A model generated the notes under the pieces. The model was not told the DNA's origin. It ran no database searches and worked only from the letters and a program-made list of their open reading frames with translations. The position numbers and the translations under genes were made by a program. Shown in pieces: positions 6,509 through 12,397 of a stretch of DNA of 14,058 nucleotides; position 1 is the stretch's first letter, and every line of letters begins with the position of its first letter. Where the stretch lies: NCBI GenBank assembly GCA_902491055.1, contig CABUGI010000045.1, positions 1-14,058 on the forward strand, written 5' to 3'. This DNA comes from an uncultured Collinsella sp. (GTDB lineage: Bacteria; Actinomycetota; Coriobacteriia; Coriobacteriales; Coriobacteriaceae).

Positions 6509-7765
6509 ATGGCATTGCAGTTTACAGAGCGCGAGTTTATCCCCGTGCTGCTCGGCGGCGACATCAACGCGTATTCGGTGGCGCGCGCTTTCTACGAGGA
6601 GTATCGGGTTAAGAGCCTGGTCTTTGGCAAGTACCAGACCGGCCCTGCGTATCGCAGCCAAATTATCGATTACACGCCCAACGTGGATATCGATACCATG
6701 CCGGTCATGATCGAGACCGTTAACGGCGTCGCACAGGCCAATCCTGATAAGAAGATTATTCTCATGGGCTGCGGCGACAACTACGTCGCGCTTGCCGCGC
6801 AGGCTCAGGACGCCGGCCAGCTTGCCTCGAACGTCATCGCGCCCTATGCGCCCTACAGCATGCTCGAACAGTGCCAGAAGAAGGAGATCTTCTACGAGCT
6901 GTGCGAGAAGCACGGTGTGCCCTATCCGCACACGTTTACCTTTACCATGGCGATGCTCAACGCTCAGGGTGAGGCTTCCGCCGAGGCACTCGACCAGATC
7001 GACTTCCCCTTTCCGATGATCCTGAAGCCCTCTGACGGCATCATGTGGTGGGAGCACGAGTTCGAGGGTCAGAAGAAGGCCTACGAGATTGCCGATCGCG
7101 CCGAGCTGGAACAGGTCATTCGCGATGTGTACGTCAGCGGCTACACTGATGACCTCATCTTGCAGGACCGCGTGCCCGGCAACGACGAGTACATGCGCGT
7201 GCTTACCAGTTATTCCGACCGCAACGGCAAGGTTCGTATGATGTGCCTGGGCCATGTGCTGCTCGAGGAGCATCAGCCCCATGGTGTCGGCAACCACGCT
7301 TGCATCATTACCGAGCCCAACGACGAGCTCATGGGCGGCGTGCGCAAGTTGCTCGAGGACCTTCACTTTGTGGGCTATTCCAACTTTGACGTAAAGTACG
7401 ACGAGCGCGACGGCTCGTTTAAGTTCTTCGATTTCAACACGCGCCAGGGCCGCAGCAACTACTACGTTACCAACAGCGGCTTTAACGTTGCCAAGTATGT
7501 GGTGGACGAGTATGTGTTCAACCGCCCGTTTGAGCCGGAGTTTGTGACGGCGCAGGACGAGGCCCTGTGGATGGTCGTTCCCATGGGCGTCGTCGACAAG
7601 TACGTCAAGGATCCCGAGCTGCGCGCTAAGGTGCATCGCCTGGACAAGGAAGGCAAGGGCGCCGACCCTTCGTTTATGAAGGGCGACTTTGTCTTTAACC
7701 GCTGGCTGCGCATGTGGCACACCAAGCTGCGCCACTTTAAGCTGTTCAAGACGTATTACAAGTAG
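6509..7765 (+). CDS. ATP-grasp ligase, D-aspartate ligase-like
   Basis: This is a 418-residue ATP-grasp carboxylate-amine ligase. An N-terminal pre-ATP-grasp Rossmann half (VLLGGDINAYSVARAFYEEY at about 13-32, IILMGCGDNYV at 83-93) is followed by the ATP-grasp fold. ILKPSDG at 171-177 carries the nucleotide-binding lysine 173, DLILQDRVPGNDEY (215-228) is the hinge strand, and FKFFDFNTRQGRS at 304-316 carries D308 and N310 as probable magnesium ligands. The architecture resembles the Enterococcus D-aspartate ligase Asl, which adds D-Asp to the lysine of UDP-MurNAc-pentapeptide. The next gene is an aspartate/glutamate-type racemase, a pairing also found with Asl, and this supports a D-Asp cross-bridge role. 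It could instead be another peptide ligase. An AGGAAG site supports the start. Function is inferred from family and context. Confidence 0.78.
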   Translation: MALQFTEREFIPVLLGGDINAYSVARAFYEEYRVKSLVFGKYQTGPAYRSQIIDYTPNVDIDTMPVMIETVNGVAQANPDKKIILMGCGDNYVALAAQAQDAGQLASNVIAPYAPYSMLEQCQKKEIFYELCEKHGVPYPHTFTFTMAMLNAQGEASAEALDQIDFPFPMILKPSDGIMWWEHEFEGQKKAYEIADRAELEQVIRDVYVSGYTDDLILQDRVPGNDEYMRVLTSYSDRNGKVRMMCLGHVLLEEHQPHGVGNHACIITEPNDELMGGVRKLLEDLHFVGYSNFDVKYDERDGSFKFFDFNTRQGRSNYYVTNSGFNVAKYVVDEYVFNRPFEPEFVTAQDEALWMVVPMGVVDKYVKDPELRAKVHRLDKEGKGADPSFMKGDFVFNRWLRMWHTKLRHFKLFKTYYK

Positions 7766-7774
7766 ATGAGCGCG

Positions 7775-7814
7775 GCGCCCGTCCGGTTTGCATCGGGCGG
7801 GCGCGGGTATGATA
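7775..7814 (+). promoter_or_regulatory. Intercistronic hairpin and possible internal promoter
   Basis: GCGCCCGTCCG (7775-7785) and CGGGCGGGCGC (7794-7804) form an 11-bp stem with one G-U pair and an eight-base loop, but no T run follows. TATGAT at 7809-7814 could be a -10 box, and a perfect palindrome GCGCAATTGCGC lies at 7816-7827. The racemase may thus have its own start of transcription or a trimmed transcript end between the two genes. Confidence 0.35.
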
Positions 7815-7849
7815 CGCGCAATTGCGCAAGCGTCACCAAGGAGGCGGCG

Positions 7850-8596
7850 ATGGAAAAGCTGGGAGTTATCGGCGGCATGGGCGCCGAGGCCACGTCGTAT
7901 TACTACGACCAGGTGGTGCGTCATACGGCTGCTGCCTGCGATCAGGAACATATCGACATGGTGGTGCTCTCCAAGTCGACCATGCCCGACCGCACGTTGG
8001 CCATTAAGACCGGCGAGCATGCCAAGCTGCTGGCGACCATGAAAGAGTGTGCCCAGGCACTCGAGTCGCTGGGCTGTGCGCACATTGCCATTCCCTGCAA
8101 CACGTCGCACTACTTCTACGACCAGATCCAGTCGTTTACGAAGGTGCCGATTATCCACATGCCGCGTGAGTCGGTGCGCTATGCCCTTGCGGGTGCGGTG
8201 ATGGGGGAGTGCGAGTTCGACCCCAACCTGAGTATGCCGGTCGAGCCGGTGCACAAGATTGGCATCATGGGCACCGACGGTACCGTGGGCGCGGGCGTCT
8301 ACGGCCGCGAATGTAAGGCTGCGGGTGTTGAGGTTGTCTATCCCAGCGAGAAACGTCAGAACGATGTGATGTCGCTTATCTACGATGATGTGAAGGCCGG
8401 ACGTGAGCCCGATATGGATAAGTTCGACCGCGTGATGTGGGAGTTCGCCCGTAGCGGCTGCGACCGCGTCATCATGGCCTGCACGGAGCTCTCGGTGTTG
8501 CAAAAGTACCGAGAGATGCCCGAGATCACCCTCGACGCCATGGATGTCCTGGTGCGCGAATCCATCATCCGTAGCGGCGCTCCCTACCGCCTCTAG
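7850..8596 (+). CDS. Aspartate/glutamate racemase family protein
   Basis: This is a 248-residue PLP-independent racemase. It has the N-terminal GVIGGMGAEATSYYYDQVV block (5-23) and two catalytic cysteines: C83 in the IPCNTSHYF motif and C211 in the MACTELSVLQ motif. These deprotonate and reprotonate the alpha carbon from opposite sides. The GGMGAEAT start and the overall spacing fit the aspartate racemase group better than the essential MurI group. Following the D-aspartate ligase-like gene, it probably supplies D-Asp for peptidoglycan. ATG 7850 has AAGGAGG five bases upstream. An earlier in-frame ATG at 7766 has no such site and runs through the intercistronic hairpin. Substrate choice (Asp versus Glu) is inferred. 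Confidence 0.85.
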   Translation: MEKLGVIGGMGAEATSYYYDQVVRHTAAACDQEHIDMVVLSKSTMPDRTLAIKTGEHAKLLATMKECAQALESLGCAHIAIPCNTSHYFYDQIQSFTKVPIIHMPRESVRYALAGAVMGECEFDPNLSMPVEPVHKIGIMGTDGTVGAGVYGRECKAAGVEVVYPSEKRQNDVMSLIYDDVKAGREPDMDKFDRVMWEFARSGCDRVIMACTELSVLQKYREMPEITLDAMDVLVRESIIRSGAPYRL

Positions 8597-8602
8597 CTTC
8601 CG

Positions 8603-8630
8603 ACCTGTCAAAAAGGGACAGGTTAATTTT
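8603..8630 (+). terminator. Hairpin after the racemase, REP-like
   Basis: ACCTGTC (8603-8609) and GACAGGT (8617-8623) make a 7-bp stem with a seven-base loop, followed by TTAATTTT. It can act as a terminator. The GGGACAGG core is like the GGGACAGTC tract at 11288-11296, suggesting a dispersed repeat family. Confidence 0.5.
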
Positions 8631-8655
8631 GGTAGGTTTTATCTGGTGAAACAGT

Positions 8656-8693
8656 AAAGGCCTCGGCTCGTTTGGTTCGAGCCGAGGCCTTTT
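8656..8693. terminator. Strong bidirectional intrinsic terminator
   Basis: AAAGGCCTCGGCTCG and CGAGCCGAGGCCTTT form a perfect 15-bp stem around a seven-base loop, with A and T tracts at its ends. It lies between the racemase on the plus strand and ecfT on the minus strand and can end both convergent transcripts. Confidence 0.92.
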
Positions 8694-8721
8694 GCGTTGG
8701 GCGGTTGCTGTCGGTGGTGAA

Positions 8722-9468
8722 CTAGAACAGGAAGCCGATGGCGATGAGGGCGATGCTGACGATGAGCACGGCGATGTCCAGGCCCTTGATGGGGTAGCGC
8801 TTGTACGAGCTGGCGCGCGTACGCAGGTAGAAGCCGCGCTGTTCTGCCGCCAAGGCTGTGGCATCGGTCTTGCCCACGCTCGAGATGAGCAGTGGCACGC
8901 ACAGTGGCAGCATGAGCTTAAGCTTCTTGATGGGGTTCTTGGTGTCGTACTCGACGCCGCGTGCGGTCTGCGCCTCCATGATGGCGTTCATCTCCTGACC
9001 AAACACCGGCACAAAGCGCAGCGCCGTGGTAAAGGTGAAGGCATAGCGATACGGTACGTGCAGCACCTCGACGCAGGCGTTGGCAAGGTCGTTGAGTTTG
9101 GTCACCATGAGCATGAGGATGAGTGGTAACGCCACGCCCAGTAGGCGCAGACAGGCCTTCGATCCTGTGATGAGGCCCGTGTCGGTGATAAAGCCCCACA
9201 CCACGTTGCCATCGCGCATAAAGGCCAGCTGGAGCACCAGCATGATAAGCGCGAGCGGGATCAGCAACTTGAGCAGCGAGAACAGACGGTCGACGACGCC
9301 GGCATAGGCACCCAGCGCAAGGGTGAGTGCCAAAAAGCCCAGCAGCGCCACGTAGGTGTCGGACAAGAAGATGCCGACGATGATGGCGGCGGCGAGGCCC
9401 AGTTTGACGACGGGGTTCAGGCGATGCAGCAGCGTGTCACCCGGCATGTAGTCGATGACGTTAACCAC
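8722..9468 (-). CDS. ecfT: ECF transporter transmembrane component EcfT
   Basis: This is the 248-residue T component of an energy-coupling factor transporter, the membrane scaffold that couples the ATPases to the substrate-binding S protein. It has the family N-terminus (GDTLLHRLNPVVKLGLAAAII, 10-30), several hydrophobic helices (about 21-57, 64-85, 105-122, 186-198, 229-247), and the two Ala-Arg-Gly type coupling motifs: AQTARG at 166-171 and AEQRGF at 208-213, the second with Gln for Ala. The GTG at 9468 overlaps the stop of ecfA by eight bases with AAGGAG ten bases upstream, indicating translational coupling. An in-frame ATG at 9501 would lie inside ecfA and is less likely. It is the last gene of the operon, ended by the terminator at 8656-8692. 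Confidence 0.92.
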   Translation of the reverse strand: MVNVIDYMPGDTLLHRLNPVVKLGLAAAIIVGIFLSDTYVALLGFLALTLALGAYAGVVDRLFSLLKLLIPLALIMLVLQLAFMRDGNVVWGFITDTGLITGSKACLRLLGVALPLILMLMVTKLNDLANACVEVLHVPYRYAFTFTTALRFVPVFGQEMNAIMEAQTARGVEYDTKNPIKKLKLMLPLCVPLLISSVGKTDATALAAEQRGFYLRTRASSYKRYPIKGLDIAVLIVSIALIAIGFLF

Positions 9469-11212
9469 GGTGGACCATCTCCTTGGTAATTCGAACGACA
9501 TCGGTGACCTCGCTCACCTGCGCAAAAGCGGGCGAGACAGAAGATGCCAGACGGCGCGAGAGCTCAATAACCTGGGGAGGCTCCACGTAGGCACGCCGCA
9601 TGAGATCGATGTTCGAGAATAGCTCGTGCGTGCGGCCGCGGTCGAGGATGCGACCGTCGGCCATTACCACAATGCGCTCGGCAAAGTCGGAGACGACTTC
9701 CATGTCGTGGCAGACCATGATGACGGCGCAGCCGCGCTCGGCCATGGTGCGTACGGTCTCCATGACGGTCATGCACTCGCGGTAATCAAGGCCGCTCGTG
9801 GGTTCGTCGAGCACGACGATCTTGGGCTCAACCACTACGACGGAGGCAAGCGCCACCATTTGTCGCTGGCCGCGCGAAAGCGAGAAAGGCGCCTCATCGG
9901 CAGGCAGGCCAAAGCGGTCGATGACGAGTTGGGCACGACGCAGAGCCTCGGCGCGGTCCATGCCACCAAGCTCCAAGCCAAAGGCGACCTCCTCGAGCAC
10001 GGTGTCCTTGCAGATCTGACGGTCAGGGTTTTGGAAGAGGGTCGCGACCTCGCGGGCAATGCGGCTCGTGGGAACGGCTGCGGTATCCAGTCCCGTGACG
10101 CGCACGCTGCCCGAGGCGGGCTTGAGCAGGCCCGTGAGCAGCTTGGTGAGCGTGGTCTTGCCGGCACCGTTCTGGCCGACGATGCCCACGAGCTCGCCAG
10201 GATAGAGCGTCAGGCTAAGGTCGTGTACGGCGGCTCCGCCATTGGGATAGGCAAACTCAACATTGTCGAAGGTGAGTACGGGTTCGGCGTCCTTGGCATG
10301 AGGGCGCAACGACGGTGCATGCGGGGAACCGGCGGGCGCCTGAGCTTCGATAGCCGCGTGTGCGGGGTCGACGATGCCCAAAATCAGGCGCTCGGCCTCA
10401 TCGACATCCAAGCAGGGGGTACCGCTTACCAGGCCATCGGCCTCGAGGCTATTGAAGATACGTGTGACGCGAGGGCAGTCGACGCCGATGGCACGGAGCT
10501 CATCGGTATGCGCGAAGACCTCGTGTGGCTCGCCTTGCAGCGCGATTTCGCCATGGTTGAGCACGAGCACGCGGCTGCAGTACTCCGAGAGCAGGGCGAC
10601 CTTTTGCTCAACGACGACGATGGTGATTCCAAGTGCGCGGTTTGCCTCACGCAGCGTCTCGAAGACCAACGTGGAGCTGGCGGGGTCGAGTGCCGCGGTG
10701 GGCTCGTCGAGAACCAAGACGCGCGGACGCATGGCGAGGATGGCGGCGATGGCTACCTTTTGCTTCTGTCCGCCCGAGAGGGTGGCGATCTCGCGGTCGC
10801 GCAGGTCGCTGATGCCGACGGTCTCGAGCGTTTCGCTCACGCGCTGCTCGATCTGGTCGTGGGGAACGCCAAAGTTCTCGAGGCCAAAGAGCATCTCGTC
10901 CTCGACGACCGAAGCGACCATCTGCGTGTCGATATCCTGCAGCACACTGCCGACGATTTGCGACACGTCGGTGAGCGAGACTTCGCAGGTGTCGTGGCCG
11001 TCGACCATGACGGACCCAAAGAACGTGCCGGTGTGGTGGTGGGGCACGGCGCCCGACAGACAGGCGGCAAGCGTGGACTTGCCGGCGCCCGAGGGCCCGA
11101 TGATGCCGATGAAATCTCCCTTGTTCACGCTGAGCGAGATGTGGCTGAGCGCCTGCTCGGTCTGCGTGCCATAGGAGAACGAGACATCGTCGACGTTGAT
11201 GATCGTTTCCAT
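9461..11212 (-). CDS. ecfA: ECF transporter ATPase, two ABC domains fused
   Basis: This is a 583-residue fusion of two ABC ATPase domains that together form the energising pair of the ECF module. Domain 1 (about 4-240) has Walker A GPSGAGKST at 39-47, Q-loop near 92, signature LSGGQ at 145-149 and Walker B VLVLDEP at 165-171. A linker (about 260-310, Ala/Pro/His-rich) joins it to domain 2 (about 311-540), with Walker A GQNGAGKTT at 346-354, LFQNPDRQI at 392-400, signature LSRGQ at 445-449 (Arg for the second residue after Ser), and Walker B IVVLDEP. All catalytic motifs are intact in both halves. An AAAGG site precedes ATG 11212. Single-chain EcfA is typical where EcfA1 and EcfA2 have fused. 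It is preceded by the S component gene and overlaps ecfT. Confidence 0.93.
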   Translation of the reverse strand: METIINVDDVSFSYGTQTEQALSHISLSVNKGDFIGIIGPSGAGKSTLAACLSGAVPHHHTGTFFGSVMVDGHDTCEVSLTDVSQIVGSVLQDIDTQMVASVVEDEMLFGLENFGVPHDQIEQRVSETLETVGISDLRDREIATLSGGQKQKVAIAAILAMRPRVLVLDEPTAALDPASSTLVFETLREANRALGITIVVVEQKVALLSEYCSRVLVLNHGEIALQGEPHEVFAHTDELRAIGVDCPRVTRIFNSLEADGLVSGTPCLDVDEAERLILGIVDPAHAAIEAQAPAGSPHAPSLRPHAKDAEPVLTFDNVEFAYPNGGAAVHDLSLTLYPGELVGIVGQNGAGKTTLTKLLTGLLKPASGSVRVTGLDTAAVPTSRIAREVATLFQNPDRQICKDTVLEEVAFGLELGGMDRAEALRRAQLVIDRFGLPADEAPFSLSRGQRQMVALASVVVVEPKIVVLDEPTSGLDYRECMTVMETVRTMAERGCAVIMVCHDMEVVSDFAERIVVMADGRILDRGRTHELFSNIDLMRRAYVEPPQVIELSRRLASSVSPAFAQVSEVTDVVRITKEMVHRG

Positions 11213-11230
11213 GGATACCTTTCATAGTCA

Positions 11231-11274
11231 TTGGGGACGTTCTTAAATGACTAGTCGTTTAAGAACGTCCCCAA
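11231..11274. repeat. 44-bp near-perfect palindrome, REP-like
   Basis: TTGGGGACGTTCTTAAA (11231-11247) and its exact inverse (11258-11274) flank ten bases whose central GACTAGTC is itself a palindrome. The only unpaired position is a T/G, a wobble pair in RNA. It lies between the S component gene and ecfA, 19 bases before the ecfA start. A GGGACAGTC tract follows at 11288-11296. This form is like dispersed intergenic palindromes. Confidence 0.75.
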
Positions 11275-11317
11275 GAGCTAGCCGTTTGGGACAGTCTTTG
11301 GTGGTGAAGCACGGAGA

Positions 11318-11418
11318 CGGCTTTACGAGGGGCCTCAGGTTGGCGTGAAAGAGGAGCGAAGCGTACTTGGGTACGCGAGCGACGAATGAACGCCAAGATG
11401 GGGTGGCTCGTAAAGCCG
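11318..11418. ncRNA. Nested inverted-repeat element, possible structured RNA
   Basis: Three nested arms can be read: CGGCTTTACGAG (11318-11329) with CTCGTAAAGCCG (11407-11418), TTGGCGT (11340-11346) with ACGCCAA (11390-11396), and GCGTAC (11361-11366) with GTACGC (11371-11376) around a TTGG loop. The internal loops on the + strand are purine- and GA-rich (GAGGAGCGAA and GAGCGACGAA), as in G-A paired RNA loops. It begins seven bases after the S component stop codon. No family is recognised, and a miniature inverted-repeat element is the alternative. Confidence 0.5.
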
Positions 11419-11424
11419 AGCGGG

Positions 11425-11997
11425 TTAGTTGAGCTTCAGGGCCTTCTGAATGGGCAGGTAGAGGGCGCCGACCAGAATGGCGTTAAAGACGGCGGTCATG
11501 GCAACGACGGGCAGCATGGCGGCGGCGAGCTCGCCGACCACGCCGAGCATGGCCATCTTGATGATCATGAAGATGACGCCGGAGACAAAGGTGGTCAGGA
11601 AGGTTGCGACAATGGCGATGGCGGGCTTGACCTGACCGTTCTTGCCGGCGGCGTTGACGATGCCGGCCATGAGCATGGCGGCGATGCCCTCGGCGGCAAA
11701 ATCGACGAACGGCGAAGTGGTGGTGATCTGGATCACGGCAGCCGAGATGAGGCCAATGACGAGCGCCTGGCCGATGTTGGGACGAACGACCAGGATGGTG
11801 AGGCAGAAGGCCGAGATGATGAACTCGGGGCTGATCATGCCGCCCGAGATGCCCGAGATGGCCTTGCCGACGGTGAAGTTGAGGATGAAGCCGGCGGCGA
11901 GCAGGATGGCAAGCAGGACGAGGGCGCGGACATCGAGTTTGCCACGGTCGGCGGTCTGGACGGTGCGGGGCTGGGTGGCGGTGGTGTTCTGAGACAT
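11425..11997 (-). CDS. ECF transporter S component, TrpP-like tryptophan uptake
   Basis: This is a 190-residue integral membrane protein and the substrate-binding component of the ECF transporter encoded downstream. After a polar N-terminus (1-23) come about five or six helices: 24-42, 57-72, 76-92, 104-117, 126-150 and 157-182. The block GGMISPEFIISAFCLTILVVRPNIGQALVIGL with ITTTSP at 91-96 is TrpP (YhaG)-like by my reading. The strongest support for tryptophan is the Trp-rich leader and attenuator directly upstream. ATG 11997 is chosen because AAAGGA lies just upstream; an ATG at 12027 is in frame but lacks a site. Other S families cannot be excluded by sequence alone. It is the first structural gene of an S-A-T operon, separated from ecfA by about 212 bases with repeats. 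Confidence 0.82.
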   Translation of the reverse strand: MSQNTTATQPRTVQTADRGKLDVRALVLLAILLAAGFILNFTVGKAISGISGGMISPEFIISAFCLTILVVRPNIGQALVIGLISAAVIQITTTSPFVDFAAEGIAAMLMAGIVNAAGKNGQVKPAIAIVATFLTTFVSGVIFMIIKMAMLGVVGELAAAMLPVVAMTAVFNAILVGALYLPIQKALKLN

Positions 11998-12042
11998 GGT
12001 GAAAATCCTTTCGGAATGGGAGTGCAAGAGAAAAGCGGAGGC

Positions 12043-12172
12043 GCGTGATGCGAATGCGATCGGGCTCGAGATAGAAAAAGGCCCCCGGTCGAAACCGGAG
12101 GCCTTCCAATCACCTAGAGCGCAAAAACAGGCGTGAGGGACTCACTGTCGACCGATCGTATTCGCATCACGC
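12043..12172 (-). promoter_or_regulatory. Long complementary arms around the attenuator
   Basis: The 21 bases at 12152-12172, just after the Trp codons, are complementary to the 21 bases at 12043-12063, beyond the terminator, with one A-C mismatch. The same first arm also pairs by seven bases (TCACGCC at 12167-12173 with GGCGTGA at 12130-12136) before the terminator. In addition CGGTCGA (minus, 12149-12155) is complementary to TCGACCG in the terminator loop and 3' arm. These are alternative folds that could answer ribosome position. Confidence 0.55.
12071..12105 (-). terminator. Attenuator terminator of the Trp leader
   Basis: On the minus strand AAGGCCTCCGGT and ACCGGGGGCCTT form a 12-bp stem with one G-U pair around a TTCG tetraloop, followed directly by TTTTTCT. 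It lies 37 bases after the leader peptide stop and 74 bases before the S component gene, where an attenuator is expected. Confidence 0.9.
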
Positions 12173-12210
12173 CACCACCAGTTGTTGAGAGACTTCATCG
12201 TGTTCTTCAT
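12142..12210 (-). CDS. Tryptophan leader peptide
   Basis: This is a 22-residue leader peptide with three consecutive Trp codons (TGG TGG TGG) at residues 11-13, preceded by two Asn and followed by Arg-Asp-Ala. The ATG at 12210 is preceded by a strong AAAGGAG at 12219-12225, eight bases away. It ends with TGA at 12142-12144, 37 bases before an intrinsic terminator. This is the layout of trp-operon-type ribosome-mediated attenuation: stalling at Trp codons when charged tRNA-Trp is scarce should favour read-through into the transporter genes. The bases GCCACCA just before the start codon can pair with TGGTGGC covering two Trp codons, a possible extra fold. The peptide itself probably has no other function. 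Confidence 0.9.
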   Translation of the reverse strand: MKNTMKSLNNWWWRDANTIGRQ

Positions 12211-12265
12211 GTTGGTGGCTCCTTTCGTGATGCCGTGGCGCGGTCGCACCTAGTTGCTGTTGCGC

Positions 12266-12277
12266 TGCACTATAGCA
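12266..12277 (-). promoter_or_regulatory. Extended -10 promoter of the Trp leader operon
   Basis: The minus strand reads TGCTATAGT (12269-12277), an extended -10 element with no good -35 box. Transcription would start near 12262, giving a 5' leader of about 50 bases before the leader peptide. An AT-rich palindrome lies just upstream. Confidence 0.6.
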
Positions 12278-12296
12278 CAGCGAAGTGTGTGCGGGG

Positions 12297-12317
12297 AAAT
12301 CTTTTTTAAAAAGATTT
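12297..12317. repeat. AT-rich perfect palindrome upstream of the leader promoter
   Basis: AAATCTTTTT and AAAAAGATTT flank one central T. Placed just upstream of the -35 position of the leader promoter, it could be an UP element or a repressor site. It could also add to termination of the neighbouring surface protein gene. Confidence 0.5.
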
Positions 12318-12348
12318 CAGGCGGGTTTCCCACCGGCCAAAAGAGCGG

Positions 12349-12390
12349 GCTGAGCGGGCGAGGCTGCCATTGCTACCTTGCCCGCTCAGC
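12349..12390 (-). terminator. Terminator of the surface dipeptidase gene
   Basis: GCTGAGCGGGC and GCCCGCTCAGC form an 11-bp perfect core extended by three further pairs past one mismatch, with a 12-base loop. CCGCTCTTTTGG follows on the minus strand. It starts eight bases beyond the stop codon at 12398. Confidence 0.7.
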
Positions 12391-12397
12391 TAGGACG

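Noticed and set aside
6446..8611. Long minus-strand open frame of 721 codons
   Set aside because: It is antisense to the ligase and racemase genes, which have clear domains and ribosome sites. GC-rich codon bias keeps the opposite frame open. Its His/Val/Leu-rich product resembles no family.
9626..11227. Plus-strand open frame of 533 codons
   Set aside because: It is antisense to the intact double-ABC gene and its composition is that of a shadow frame.
11386..12048. Plus-strand Gly/Asp-rich frame opposite the S component
   Set aside because: It is a shadow of a hydrophobic membrane protein gene. Its Asp/Gly/Glu-rich product has no domain.
11998..12260. T-box or riboswitch upstream of the S component
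   Set aside because: No T-box consensus or known aptamer core was seen. The Trp-codon leader peptide and terminator explain the region better.
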